From the NCBI RefSeq assembly GCF_014695585.1, contig NZ_JACJON010000032.1, positions 1 to 64,000 of the forward strand: 64,000 nucleotides of DNA. The letters are read 5' to 3'. Shown here piece after piece: positions 38,182-46,967 of the stretch. Every line of letters starts with the position of its first letter. Position 1 is the first letter of the stretch. Source of the stretch: Microcoleus sp. FACHB-831 (GTDB lineage Bacteria > Cyanobacteriota > Cyanobacteriia > Cyanobacteriales > FACHB-T130). The notes under the pieces are model-generated. The model had not been told where the DNA came from and did not search any database. It saw nothing but the letters and a program-made list of their open reading frames with translations. A program made the translations under genes and the position numbers.

Positions 38182-38433
38182 ATGCAGAGATTATTGCAAA
38201 AACTCCTGATTGTTTTTCTGGCTGTTTTATTAATTTCATCTTCAATAATGACATCTGCTGAAGCAGCTAACAGAAGAGGGAGCCACAGGTCTGGCGGTAC
38301 TAATAGTCATGGAAAAGGTAGCCACTATGAAGGAGGACATTTTACGGAACAAATTATAACCTCAATCTCTAACAATAAAAGTATTGATAGCGTTCCTGTA
38401 ACTACCGTACCAACTCTACCTAATAGTTTATAA
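38182..38433 (+). CDS. small secreted protein
   Basis: An 83-residue protein with a clear signal peptide (MQRLLQKLLIVFLAVLLISS, probable cleavage after AEA near 29). The mature part begins NRRGSHRSGGTNSHGKGSHY, rich in Gly, Ser, His and Arg, then ends in a Thr/Pro segment. The histidines (five in the mature region) could bind metal, but nothing proves it. No family is recognised. It sits in a low-GC stretch with few neighbours. Confidence 0.6.
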   Translation: MQRLLQKLLIVFLAVLLISSSIMTSAEAANRRGSHRSGGTNSHGKGSHYEGGHFTEQIITSISNNKSIDSVPVTTVPTLPNSL

Positions 38434-38875
38434 AATTTAGAATTGCTATCGAAATTTTTTATGAATGCTAATATCTCTAGCTTTTTAAGTTGGGTTATTA
38501 GCATTCGCCATATTGAGAAAATGCTTTATATAGCGTTGAATTAAGTTAAAATAAACAAATTTTTAAGTTATTTTTTGTTTTTCGCGTTAACAAAGTGATA
38601 ACTTTGGCTAACTAGAGAAAGAAGCTAGCAGCCGCTTACAGAAATTATTAAAATTCGCCATACCATAAACTTGCCGTTTAATTAGGTTAATTCGATTATG
38701 AATTGCCTCTATCACAACATTGATTGTCGGTTACGGAAATCTTCGTAAATCCCTATGCTTTGATTAGGAATCGTTGTGAGCGCCTTGCACTAGATAGACG
38801 GCGGATGATTTAATTGACGATTTATTTATTAGATAAGCACTCTATTAAAACATAACTAGAAACACAAATCGGGCA
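38434..38875. other. intergenic region, nothing recognised
   Basis: About 440 AT-rich bases between two plus-strand genes. No convincing frame, RNA or repeat was seen. It includes the upstream region of the C15-like gene. Confidence 0.4.
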
Positions 38876-39415
38876 ATGAAAAGAAAAATACTGCTAACTT
38901 CCTTTCAGACCTGGATGCCGCATCAGAAGTCTAACTCATCTGATGATTTATTGATGGAAATCGCCAAGCTTGATTTATCGCACGAACTAATATATTTAAG
39001 GCAACTGCCCGTAGATGTTCAGCTTGCAAGCAGTAGCGCGATCGCAAAAATTGACGAAGTGCAACCGGATGCGATTATCTGCTGCGGTATGGCAGAAAGT
39101 CGAACAACATTAACAGTGGAATCTAATGCAAGCTGCGGTCAAGAAGTAATTAAAACCTCTTTAGATCTTGGTCAATTAGTAGGGGGGCTAACTGGGACTG
39201 GTATTAGCCACGATGCGGGTAAATTTGTTTGCGAAGGTCTGTATTACCAAGTTTTGAAATACTTGAGAGAACAGCAGAAAAATTGCCCCTGTATCTTTGT
39301 CCACGTTCCAATTATGACCCAGGATAATTTGGCGGAAATTGTCGCAGATTTTTTATTAATAATTCAGCACATGGTAACGAGGCAAGAATCTTATAGCAGT
39401 TCTCATTCTGAGTAA
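38876..39415 (+). CDS. pyroglutamyl-peptidase-like (family C15) protein
   Basis: A 179-residue protein. The C15 catalytic cysteine region is seen in DAGKFVCEGLYYQVL (canonical AG-x-(Y/F)-(V/L)-C-N/D-x-x-(F/L)Y) and the catalytic His in FVHVP. The opening LTSFQTWMPHQKSNSSDDLL replaces the usual FGGxxxNPS loop, and the SRTTLTVESNA region stands where the E-x-x-A-x-N segment is expected. True C15 enzymes remove N-terminal pyroglutamate from peptides. The altered first loop leaves the substrate open. A hairpin follows the gene. Confidence 0.82.
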   Translation: MKRKILLTSFQTWMPHQKSNSSDDLLMEIAKLDLSHELIYLRQLPVDVQLASSSAIAKIDEVQPDAIICCGMAESRTTLTVESNASCGQEVIKTSLDLGQLVGGLTGTGISHDAGKFVCEGLYYQVLKYLREQQKNCPCIFVHVPIMTQDNLAEIVADFLLIIQHMVTRQESYSSSHSE

Positions 39416-39423
39416 CAAGCAAA

Positions 39424-39459
39424 ATCTCTAGGAGTACAAAGCTTTGCGCCCCTAGAGAT
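39424..39459 (+). terminator. hairpin after the C15-like gene
   Basis: ATCTCTAGG and CCTAGAGAT form a nine-base stem around an 18-base loop that itself contains AAAGCTTT, starting nine bases after the stop codon. No T-run follows, so it may be a processing or stability structure. Confidence 0.5.
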
Positions 39460-39601
39460 ATAGAGTAAAGAATTGAGAATTGCTATAACTTTCTCGCAGG
39501 GCGATCGCCGCTCATGTAAAGATAGACTTTATCTATCCCCAGGTTCAACACCCTGCCATGTTTTGAGCTTTAAATTCTTATCCCAAACACTCGGTTTACT
39601 T

Positions 39602-40171
39602 TTAACGTTTGGCTATCCCAGTACCCCGAGTGGTATACGTCTGGACGTTACGCATAGCTTGGCTAGCATAAGGATCGCCGGGACGTTGCTTGAGTGCCCT
39701 TTGGAAGTTAATCAGTGCGGTTTGATAATCCTTTTTCTCAGTTGCTGCGTAGCCAACTTGCATAAATCGTTCGTAGTTAGATGCTTTTTTGTTGAGCCTA
39801 ACTTTAGCCTCATCAGGCTTCATATAGTCGGTAACATTCCAATAAGCAATGGTAGCGTAGCGATCGTTAGGGCGTTCCTGTAGAGCTAGGGTAAAGTAAG
39901 ACAAAGCTTCGGGATAATTTTTTCTTTGGCTAGCAGCATATCCAAGTCGCATATGGCGATCGTATGCATACTCGACACCATTTGTTGGCGTTCCTTGTCG
40001 CGTAGTTGCTGGTGTTGCGATTACTGTTTCAGGTTTCGGGGTGACAACTTGCTGTGTTGTTGTAACTTTTTGCGTTTTAACTATTGTTTGGGCTTGCGTT
40101 TGTTTAGCAGGAGCAAACAAAGCGATCGCGATAACGACTGGTAGATATGTTGTTAAAGATGTTAGCTTCAT
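39602..40171 (-). CDS. secreted TPR protein
   Basis: A 189-residue protein. A signal peptide (about 1-28, ending TQAQT) is followed by a Thr/Val/Pro-rich spacer and two TPR-like units: MRLGYAASQRKNYPEALSYF...ERPNDRYA and MQVGYAATEKKDYQTALINF...QRPGDPYA. The near-repeat of the two units is clear. It probably works in the periplasm as an adaptor; the partner is unknown. Upstream region AT-rich. Confidence 0.8.
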   Translation of the reverse strand: MKLTSLTTYLPVVIAIALFAPAKQTQAQTIVKTQKVTTTQQVVTPKPETVIATPATTRQGTPTNGVEYAYDRHMRLGYAASQRKNYPEALSYFTLALQERPNDRYATIAYWNVTDYMKPDEAKVRLNKKASNYERFMQVGYAATEKKDYQTALINFQRALKQRPGDPYASQAMRNVQTYTTRGTGIAKR

Positions 40172-40499
40172 AGGTAGTTTTTCCCTCTGGTTTATTATTT
40201 CCTTCTGTTGGTTAAGAAGGTTTTTTGAGTTGTTTTATATTTTTATGATGGCAGTTAGTAAACTGCGATACATCTTCCACAGGTGGAGATTTATTTAACT
40301 GTCTTCATCTACCTATTGATAGAAAGTTACAGTTTAGTCTCAAATTGCGGGAACAAATTAAATTAGTAGAAGTCGCTTTCTGCGGATGGCGATCGCTCTC
40401 GTTTCAGGCGCCGTAATATAGCTTAACATCTGGCCATATACCCCAAGGAGGGCGTATTCTGTAGCTAGCTGAAGAGCCGCGATCGCACTTGCCTAGATT
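40172..40499. other. divergent spacer between TPR and HNH genes
   Basis: About 330 bases with two HIP1 sites and no supported gene. It carries the upstream sequences of both genes. Confidence 0.4.
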
Positions 40500-40799
40500 A
40501 TGTCAGCCTGGAAAGAGATAAGACAGCAAGCATTGCAAAGAGACAACCGCACTTGTCAAGTTTGCGGTAAACCAAACAGCGCCCAAGTTCATCACGTCAC
40601 GCCTAGAAGCAAGGGTGGAAAAGATGAATTGTCCAATTTAATAACGCTGTGCGGTAAGTGTCACATGGTTATTAGTCCCGTTCCTGAATGGTTGCTGACA
40701 AAGCTTTGGGAAATTCAACCGGATGAAATTAGCGGTGAAAGAGAAAGAATATTGCATCGCATCGACGAACTTATGATAAATATAAATATGCATTATTGA
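40500..40799 (+). CDS. HNH endonuclease-domain protein
   Basis: A 99-residue stand-alone HNH protein. Residues 1-60 contain the full beta-beta-alpha metal site: CQVCG (zinc pair), QVHHVTPRSKGGKDELSNL (His-His catalytic, Asn/Asp) and TLCGKCHMV (second zinc pair plus the last His). The remaining part is a helical C-terminal extension. Small HNH proteins of this type are common in cyanobacteria and of unknown role; some come from mobile introns or restriction systems. No intron or methylase is next to it here. The ribosome site is weak. Confidence 0.85.
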   Translation: MSAWKEIRQQALQRDNRTCQVCGKPNSAQVHHVTPRSKGGKDELSNLITLCGKCHMVISPVPEWLLTKLWEIQPDEISGERERILHRIDELMININMHY

Positions 40800-40922
40800 A
40801 AGAGTTGCGATCGCTGGTTGAGTTGGTTAGTTTGGGATGTTTTACCAAGCTCTTAAAAACGTGAGCCTTGTTTTATAAAAAAGGTATGCTGACTTCTCTT
40901 CTTCACGAAGTAGTTGAAACTT

Positions 40923-41786
40923 CTATAGTAGGAATGGGTAGCTATTAAAAAGCCACTCAATTAACTCTTTATCGAATAGCTCTGGTTCTTCAAAGTGAGG
41001 CGCATGACCGCTTTTTTCAAATATGCGGATAGTAAGATTACTGAACTTATCTCTTACTGCTTCCCACATATGCGGTGGTGGTTGGAGGTAATCATAGCGC
41101 CCAAGAGCAAGAAACACAGGGGAAAGTAACTTATCTAAGTTCTCAGTAATATCGATATCCCGAAAAACCTCGCCCCAGACATAATCAAACATAGCCATAT
41201 TTACTTCTATACCTTCCCAAAGTTTGGTTGCGTCATAGTTGTAGTCAAACCAACTTTTTGGCCCCATGAGAAGGCAATAGGTAATAAAAGCTTTTTCAGG
41301 TGCGGCGGATATTTCTTGAGGCAACGTAGCTAGGTTTTCAGCAAGAACTGCTTTACGCTCAGGACAAACAGATTCATTCAGATATCGTTGGGCAGCAGCA
41401 TGACCTTCGGGCGACAAATTCGGCCCTACACACATCATTACCAAATGAGACACATTGGTAGGATATTTCTTGGCATACTCCAGCGCCATAAATGCATGGC
41501 CTGAATGACCAATCAGAACAATTTTATCGAATCCTAGCTCTTTCCTAACGAGTTCAATATCATCAACCAGTAAGTCTATCTGGAACAAAGAGGTATCTTT
41601 ACAATCGTAAGGAGGCGAGAAACCTCGATGATCGACAAAGGCCAACTTTAGACTGTTACGGAGATTGGTAGAAAACGTTCTTGAGTAATACAGCGAACTT
41701 CCAATCACAATGGTAGGAACACCGTGACCCTCAACAATATACTGGAGCTTAAAACCGCTTGAATAGACGTGACCTCTTAAAGACAT
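40923..41786 (-). CDS. alpha/beta hydrolase
   Basis: A 287-residue alpha/beta-fold protein. The nucleophile elbow is GHSGH with Ser95; an acid is likely in LGRYDYLQPP and the catalytic His is in KSGHAPHFEEPELF (about 265). The oxyanion region is VIGSSLYYSRTF, where the HG motif of many hydrolases is absent. The cap domain lies at about 125-210. Family includes esterases, haloperoxidase-like and proline-iminopeptidase-like enzymes; the substrate is unknown. It is monocistronic and convergent with the HNH gene. Confidence 0.85.
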   Translation of the reverse strand: MSLRGHVYSSGFKLQYIVEGHGVPTIVIGSSLYYSRTFSTNLRNSLKLAFVDHRGFSPPYDCKDTSLFQIDLLVDDIELVRKELGFDKIVLIGHSGHAFMALEYAKKYPTNVSHLVMMCVGPNLSPEGHAAAQRYLNESVCPERKAVLAENLATLPQEISAAPEKAFITYCLLMGPKSWFDYNYDATKLWEGIEVNMAMFDYVWGEVFRDIDITENLDKLLSPVFLALGRYDYLQPPPHMWEAVRDKFSNLTIRIFEKSGHAPHFEEPELFDKELIEWLFNSYPFLL

Positions 41787-42129
41787 ACTCTTACCTCTTT
41801 AAAAATCAATAGCTTAATCAATACATTACGTTTCAACCACTGCTAATTTTAGTATTAACCAACCACCAATCGCATCCCGACGCCGACCTTTTTCCCTAAG
41901 AGGCACGTCCTGAAAAATGCTTTTGTTTTGAGATTAAAAAGGTGATAGAAAGAAACAATACAAAATGCGCTTCGCACGAGAAGTAAAAAAATATTCGCCA
42001 GGAAGCGGAAGCAACGGATGACCGCGTGTTTTGCAAATATGCCTGGATTACCGTAACCGTTATCACCACCTGATGTTGAGAGACGCTGATAGGATCGAGA
42101 TAGATGAATAAAGTCTTACCAATCTCCCT
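41787..42129. other. divergent spacer upstream of sufU and the hydrolase
   Basis: About 340 bases holding both upstream regions. No RNA or coding signal is seen. A minus-strand frame overlapping the start of sufU is a shadow. Confidence 0.4.
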
Positions 42130-42612
42130 ATGACTCTGGGCAATCTGCGCGATCTCTACCAGCAAGTAATTCTGGAACACTATAAGAAACCAAAGCACAA
42201 GGGCAAAACCGCTGTTGTGCATCGCCAGCAGAGGGGTCACAATCCTTCGTGCGGCGATACGATTGAGCTAACCCTTCAGCTAAATGAAGCGGGCGATCGC
42301 ATTGAAGACGCTAAATTTGAAGGAGAAGGCTGCGCGATCGCGATGGCTTCTGCCGATCTCATGGCTGGCGCTTTGCGTGGGAAGAGTGTAGACGAAGCGC
42401 TGGAAATGGTGCAACGCTTCCAAAACATGATGAAAGGCGAAGCTGAATTCCCCAAAGAACAGCGCAAGCTAAACGTCATGCAAGGCGTCTCCCAGTTTCC
42501 AGTGCGGATCAAATGCGCCAACTTGACATGGCATACTCTAAAAGCTGCCCTCGAATCCGCAAATGTCGAGACGGCAAATGGATTTGTTAGCAACGAGAAA
42601 GAAGACGCTTAA
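42130..42612 (+). CDS. sufU: SufU/NifU-N-type iron-sulfur assembly protein
   Basis: A 160-residue protein of the IscU/SufU fold. The three conserved cysteines are Cys41 (NPSCGD), Cys68 (EGEGCAIAMAS) and Cys129 (RIKCANLTWHTL), with the partner Asp43. The insert between the second and third Cys (GKSVDEALEMVQRFQNMMKG) is longer than in IscU, a feature of SufU. SufU proteins accept sulfur from SufS or act as scaffolds. In cyanobacteria, where the SUF system is central, the exact job of this form is less certain. ycf51 begins six bases after its stop. Confidence 0.92.
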   Translation: MTLGNLRDLYQQVILEHYKKPKHKGKTAVVHRQQRGHNPSCGDTIELTLQLNEAGDRIEDAKFEGEGCAIAMASADLMAGALRGKSVDEALEMVQRFQNMMKGEAEFPKEQRKLNVMQGVSQFPVRIKCANLTWHTLKAALESANVETANGFVSNEKEDA

Positions 42613-42618
42613 AAAGCC

Positions 42619-43140
42619 ATGTTCACAACAGCAGATTTCCTTAACTACGCCAAGTGGTCGGGTATCCTCACCTTACTATGCGGCGCGATCGCCTTTCTGG
42701 GTTTCATCTTTAAATGGGGCATCCGGTTTAGGTTTGTGGGCATCACCGGATTTATGGGCCTCCTCACAGGAGGTTTATTGGCCTTAAGTATAGTGCCCCT
42801 AACCCACAGTGAAATTCCCGGTGCAGTACGCTACTCGCTAGTTTACGACACCGGATCTACGCAAGTTGTAATTACTGTGCCGCCGCAAATCACCGAAGAA
42901 CAATTAGACGCAACTCTGCGTCAAGCCGCTAGTAATTTATATTCCTACGGGCGCATGGGTCAGGGCAACAACAACCAGCTTACCGTTCGGGCACGCACGG
43001 TTATCCACCCTGAACCTGGTGTTTCCAAGTTGCTTTACTTAGGGGAGATACGCGCTTCCCTCGCCAACCGCAATGATGACAAACTAGCGATCGAAATTCA
43101 CAAAGAACTATTCGCGCAACTGCCAAAACCAACCGCTTGA
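42619..43140 (+). CDS. ycf51: Ycf51 family protein
   Basis: A 173-residue membrane protein with two N-terminal helices (about 13-31 and 38-58), then a soluble alpha/beta domain with the patterns YSLVYDTGSTQVVITVPPQI and LRQAASNLYSYGRMGQGN. This matches the Ycf51 family, conserved in cyanobacteria and some algal plastids and of unknown biochemical role. It follows sufU by six bases, so the two are probably co-transcribed. Confidence 0.9.
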   Translation: MFTTADFLNYAKWSGILTLLCGAIAFLGFIFKWGIRFRFVGITGFMGLLTGGLLALSIVPLTHSEIPGAVRYSLVYDTGSTQVVITVPPQITEEQLDATLRQAASNLYSYGRMGQGNNNQLTVRARTVIHPEPGVSKLLYLGEIRASLANRNDDKLAIEIHKELFAQLPKPTA

Positions 43141-43178
43141 AAAAGTTGCGTAGGATAGGCACTGCCCGCGAGGTTAAG

Positions 43179-43203
43179 ATAAGGTGGGCAATGCCCACCC
43201 TAC
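43179..43203. repeat. GTGGGCAATGCCCACCCTAC palindromic repeat, copy 2
   Basis: AAGGTGGGCAATGCCCACCC followed by TACTT has the same GTGGGCA/TGCCCAC stem as the copy at 36249-36271. A partial related string (GGCACTGCCC) lies just upstream at about 43158. Confidence 0.75.
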
Positions 43204-43289
43204 TTAGGTTATGTAGCAAAGACTATCTATAAATATTTCCCGAACATTCTTGATTAATAACGTTATCTAGAAGTAAGATAATTCGTTCT

Positions 43290-44453
43290 ATGGCTAATCA
43301 ATCCTCACCAGAATTGCTCGCACAACAGACTAATGCGTTGTTTTCTCTGATGGTTGCTCCAGGGAGAATAATGCGGGGCGTCCAGGCATTATCTCATGCG
43401 GGAGTGGCGATCGCGCACCTTGGTCGTCGTCCTTTAGTTGTCGGCGGCGATCGCACTCTTGCCGCTACTTTACCCAAATTGCAGCCAGTTCTAGAACAGC
43501 AAGGTCTGCAACTTGAACAAACTTCCTATGGCGCAAATTGCAGCGAATCAAGTCTCGCATCCCTCCGCCAAGCAGTAACAACTCATCAAGCTGACTTGAT
43601 TATCGGTGTCGGCGGCGGTAAAGCGTTAGATGCTGCAAAATTACTTGCCCACCAGTGCGGGTTGCCCATCGTCACAATTCCCACATCAGCCGCAACGTGC
43701 GCTGCGTGGACAGCCCTCTCTAATATCTATTCTGACGAAGGCGCATTTCTCTACGATGTTAGCCTCGATCGTTGCCCAGATTTGCTGATATTAGACTACG
43801 AATTAATTGAAACGGCTGGACAACGCACCTTAGTTGCTGGAATTGGCGACGCCTTAGCCAAGTGGTACGAAGCATCTGTAAGCAGCGGTCACTCAGATCA
43901 AACATTAATTATTGCCGCAGTACAACAGGCTAGAGTGCTAAGGGATATTTTGTTTCAAAAAACTCCTACAGCGATCGCCGAAACTGGGGGAGAATTTTGG
44001 CGAGAAGTTGTTGACGCAACCGTTCTACTTGCTGGCGTCATCGGTGGATTGGGAGGCGCACAGTGTCGCACCGTAGCAGCCCACGCCGTACACAATGGTC
44101 TGACTCACATTCCGGCTAGCCATCATGCATTACACGGAGAAAAAGTTGCCTATGGTATCCTAGTGCAACTGCGTTTAGAAGAAATGCTGTTGGGCAATCA
44201 ACTCGCAGCATCTGCACGGCAACAGTTGTTGAAGTTCTACACCGAGATTGGTTTACCTGCGAGTTTAGGCGATTTGGGGTTGGGCAATATTACCCTAGCA
44301 GAGTTACAGCAAGCAGCTGAAATTGCTTGTGCCCCCAATTCGGATATTCACAGGCTACCGTTTAAAGTTGTGCCAGATCAGCTTATGGCGGCAATGGTTT
44401 CCACCAAAACGCCAGTAGAAGCGGGGCGACAGAATCTCGTTAGTAGTTCATAG
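43290..44453 (+). CDS. iron-containing alcohol dehydrogenase family (GldA-like) protein
   Basis: A 387-residue protein. The nucleotide-binding GVGGGKALDAAK (about 110-121) and PTSAATCAAWTALS follow the group III/glycerol-dehydrogenase pattern. Metal ligands are expected at Asp in GIGDALAKWYE and at two histidines in AAHAVHNGLTHI and HHALHGEKVAYG, all present. Members reduce or oxidise polyols or related alcohols with NAD(P). The substrate is unknown. The aminotransferase gene follows at 82 bases on the same strand, so the two may act in one pathway. Confidence 0.87.
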   Translation: MANQSSPELLAQQTNALFSLMVAPGRIMRGVQALSHAGVAIAHLGRRPLVVGGDRTLAATLPKLQPVLEQQGLQLEQTSYGANCSESSLASLRQAVTTHQADLIIGVGGGKALDAAKLLAHQCGLPIVTIPTSAATCAAWTALSNIYSDEGAFLYDVSLDRCPDLLILDYELIETAGQRTLVAGIGDALAKWYEASVSSGHSDQTLIIAAVQQARVLRDILFQKTPTAIAETGGEFWREVVDATVLLAGVIGGLGGAQCRTVAAHAVHNGLTHIPASHHALHGEKVAYGILVQLRLEEMLLGNQLAASARQQLLKFYTEIGLPASLGDLGLGNITLAELQQAAEIACAPNSDIHRLPFKVVPDQLMAAMVSTKTPVEAGRQNLVSSS

Positions 44454-44535
44454 TTCGTGGTGTTTTAGCAATGAACTATTAACCACCAACAATCAGCAAT
44501 TGTAGTTTTTTAGATCGGGAGAGCATTGTCTTCAA

Positions 44536-45747
44536 ATGACTTTAGATTGGATTAGCCCAGCGGAACGCTTACAATCACTGCCGCCCTACGTGTTTGCCCG
44601 CTTGGATGAACTAAAAGCCAGGGCACGCGAACAGGGTTTGGACTTGATAGACTTGGGAATGGGCAATCCGGATGGCCCAGCGCCCCAGCCAGTAATAGAT
44701 GCTGCGATCGCTGCCCTGCAAAATCCCGCAAATCACGGCTATCCACCTTTTGAAGGTACGGCCAACTTCCGTCGCGCCATCACTAGCTGGTATCGTCGCT
44801 GCTACGATGTTGACTTAGATCCGGATAGCGAAGCTTTACCCCTGCTGGGTTCTAAAGAAGGTCTAACCCACCTCGCCTTGGCTTATCTCAATCCAGGTGA
44901 TTTGGTTTTAGTCCCCAGTCCAGCTTACCCAGTGCATTTTCGCGGGCCGATAATTGCTGGTGCTAAACTCCACAACCTCATCCTCAAACCAGAAAACGAC
45001 TGGTTGATAGATATCAGCGCTATTCCCGAGGATGTTGCCAGAACTGCGAAAATTCTCTATTTCAACTATCCCAGCAACCCCACTGGCGCAACTGCACCCC
45101 GCGAATTTTTTGAAGAAATTGTCGCTTTTGCCCGCAAGTACGAAATTTTACTCGTCCACGACCTTTGTTATGCTGAATTAGCCTTTGATGGTTATCAGCC
45201 GACCAGCTTGTTAGAAATTCCTGGCGCGAAGGACATTGGAGTTGAGTTTCATACCATGTCCAAAACCTACAATATGGCAGGCTGGCGCGTGGGATTTGTT
45301 GTTGGCAATCGCCACATTATTCAAGGGTTGCGGACTTTAAAAACTAATCTGGATTACGGCATTTTTGCTGTCTTGCAAACTGCGGCTGAAACTGCGTTGG
45401 AACTGCCAGATAGTTACGTTCAGGAAGTGCAGCAACGCTACCGCCGCCGCCGCGATTTTATGATTGACGGATTGGCTGCGTTGGGGTGGAATATTCCCAA
45501 AACAAAAGCCACTATGTATCTGTGGGTTCCGTGTCCTCCTGGTATGGGTTCGACGGATTTTGCCCTAAATGTATTGCAGCAAACTGGGGTAGTGTTGACG
45601 CCTGGTAATGCTTTTGGCCCTGGCGGGGAGGGTTACGTGCGGATAAGCTTGATTGCAGAGTGCGATCGCTTGGGTGAAGCTTTGCAGCGTTTCAAACAAG
45701 CAGGTATTCGCTATCAAACTGAGGCGCTGGTTTCTGCTTCCGATTAA
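44536..45747 (+). CDS. class I/II aminotransferase, LL-diaminopimelate type
   Basis: A 403-residue PLP enzyme of fold type I. Features: IDLGMGNPDGP, HGYPPFEGTANFRRAI, the aspartate and tyrosine around LVHDLCYAELAFDGY, the PLP-lysine in TMSKTYNMAGWRVGF (about 240) and GNAFGPGGEGYVRIS with the carboxylate-binding Arg. This branch is commonly annotated LL-diaminopimelate or aspartate aminotransferase in cyanobacteria; the former makes LL-DAP for lysine and peptidoglycan. Which substrate this one uses cannot be decided from sequence. A hairpin terminator follows. Confidence 0.88.
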   Translation: MTLDWISPAERLQSLPPYVFARLDELKARAREQGLDLIDLGMGNPDGPAPQPVIDAAIAALQNPANHGYPPFEGTANFRRAITSWYRRCYDVDLDPDSEALPLLGSKEGLTHLALAYLNPGDLVLVPSPAYPVHFRGPIIAGAKLHNLILKPENDWLIDISAIPEDVARTAKILYFNYPSNPTGATAPREFFEEIVAFARKYEILLVHDLCYAELAFDGYQPTSLLEIPGAKDIGVEFHTMSKTYNMAGWRVGFVVGNRHIIQGLRTLKTNLDYGIFAVLQTAAETALELPDSYVQEVQQRYRRRRDFMIDGLAALGWNIPKTKATMYLWVPCPPGMGSTDFALNVLQQTGVVLTPGNAFGPGGEGYVRISLIAECDRLGEALQRFKQAGIRYQTEALVSASD

Positions 45748-45775
45748 TTAACTTGGTGGCGATCGCGCTATTATT

Positions 45776-45803
45776 GAGTCCGCTAAGGCGGACTTTGTTT
45801 TTA
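45776..45803 (+). terminator. rho-independent terminator after the aminotransferase
   Basis: AGTCCGC-TAAG-GCGGACT forms a seven-base GC-rich stem with a four-base loop, followed by TTGTTTTTA, about 30 bases after the stop codon. The stem also resembles a common GTCCGC...GCGGAC cyanobacterial repeat. Confidence 0.72.
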
Positions 45804-45866
45804 TACCAGTCTGCGGGCAAATTACAAAAAGGGGATGCGATCGCCATAGCAATGCTCCCCGTTAAT

Positions 45867-46481
45867 CTACTTCAGAGTAAAAGATTTTGTCTCGCTAATT
45901 TCAGTACCCGCAACCTTGTCATAAAGAGTTAGCGTAACTTGGTACACTCCAGGCGCTACTTTATTATTAGTATTAACGCTGCCATTTGGAGATGGTGCTA
46001 TATCATTTTCTAAGACAGCTTTGCCTTTTTCTCCTAATAAATTTTTTTGGGTAAAAATTACTTTACCCTTGGCATCTTTAACAGACATATCCATGTCAAG
46101 CCAGTTTTTGCCGTCATTACCTTTTTTAAATTTCCCAACGTTGAGTAAAACAAAATAAATCGTGTCGCCTCTTTTAAAAACAGCATCCTTGCTAGGAGCC
46201 ACTTTATTGTCTGCTGTTTTTTTCGCTAGAAGGGATTGTTGAAAAGTTAGTTTGCTGGAAGTTGCGCTGGCGGTAGTAGGAGAAAAACTTGGCGTTGCGG
46301 TAGTAGTAGCAGCTGAGTTTGTTGTAGCCGAATTTGAGCTATTTGTATTAGTAGGAGAAGAAGTTGGGCTGGGGCTGCTAGTAGTAGATGTATCGGTTTT
46401 GCCACCACAAGCGCTGAGAATCGCTACCAAGCTACCTATAATTAGGGTAGTAGGGGCAAATTTTAATATATTTTTAATCAT
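45867..46481 (-). CDS. putative lipoprotein with Ser/Thr-rich linker
   Basis: A 204-residue exported lipoprotein. The signal peptide (MIKNILKFAPTTLIIGSLVA) ends in the lipobox LSAC, with Cys33 or so as the first mature residue. A low-complexity Ser/Thr/Asn/Ala spacer (about 35-70) leads to a beta-rich C-terminal domain with the pattern VFKRGDTIYFVLLNVGKFKKG and a final LTLYDKVAGTEISETKSFTL. The ATG at 46481 is chosen because GAGG lies five to six bases upstream; the frame is open nine codons further. No family is recognised. Probably anchored at the periplasmic face of a membrane. Confidence 0.8.
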   Translation of the reverse strand: MIKNILKFAPTTLIIGSLVAILSACGGKTDTSTTSSPSPTSSPTNTNSSNSATTNSAATTTATPSFSPTTASATSSKLTFQQSLLAKKTADNKVAPSKDAVFKRGDTIYFVLLNVGKFKKGNDGKNWLDMDMSVKDAKGKVIFTQKNLLGEKGKAVLENDIAPSPNGSVNTNNKVAPGVYQVTLTLYDKVAGTEISETKSFTLK

Positions 46482-46967
46482 TTGTACCTCAAGGAGATTA
46501 AGCGACATTATTGGTAAAATTCATTATATTTGAAAGGTAAGGAGTTGAAAAAGTCAGGCAGAGGTATTATATGCCGGAATTACACCGATAAAACGAGTAA
46601 AATGAAGTTTACGGGAGCGCGGAGCCTGCAAACTAAGGTCAACTTTTGGTGGGCTGTAGTTAGAGATGGGATAAAGCGGCGATTCTACAAAATGCGATCG
46701 CTATATGTGTACGCAAGCACGGTCAGGGGTTAAATTTACTAAGGTTAAGTATCCTTTCTAACCTAGAGGCGATTGCGCTTCTGTACCATAAATTTAGCTC
46801 AAAAATATAAAAATAGAATTAGAATATCCGGTATAATTTCATCTTTCACAAGAAAGATATTTACTGGCGTTCCTGCCCCCATGCCGAGAATGACAACGTT
46901 AAGTCATGCTGGTTATGGTGGATTCAGGAAAAAATGAGCCTTAGTACTGTACTAGGGGTATGCTAAA
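46482..46967. other. divergent spacer upstream of the hybrid kinase
   Basis: About 490 bases. A 67-codon plus-strand frame (46530-46733) has no protein-like features and I do not call it. Near the kinase start there is TTAGTACTGTACTAGGGG (46941-46958), a small palindrome whose half-sites are closer than in the LexA-like boxes elsewhere in the window. Confidence 0.45.

Noticed and set aside
46530-46733. 67-codon frame upstream of the hybrid kinase
   Set aside because: No ribosome site and no recognisable sequence pattern.
46941-46958. Third LexA-like box (TTAGTACTGTACTA)
   Set aside because: Half-sites are separated by one base instead of four, so it does not fit the other two sites.
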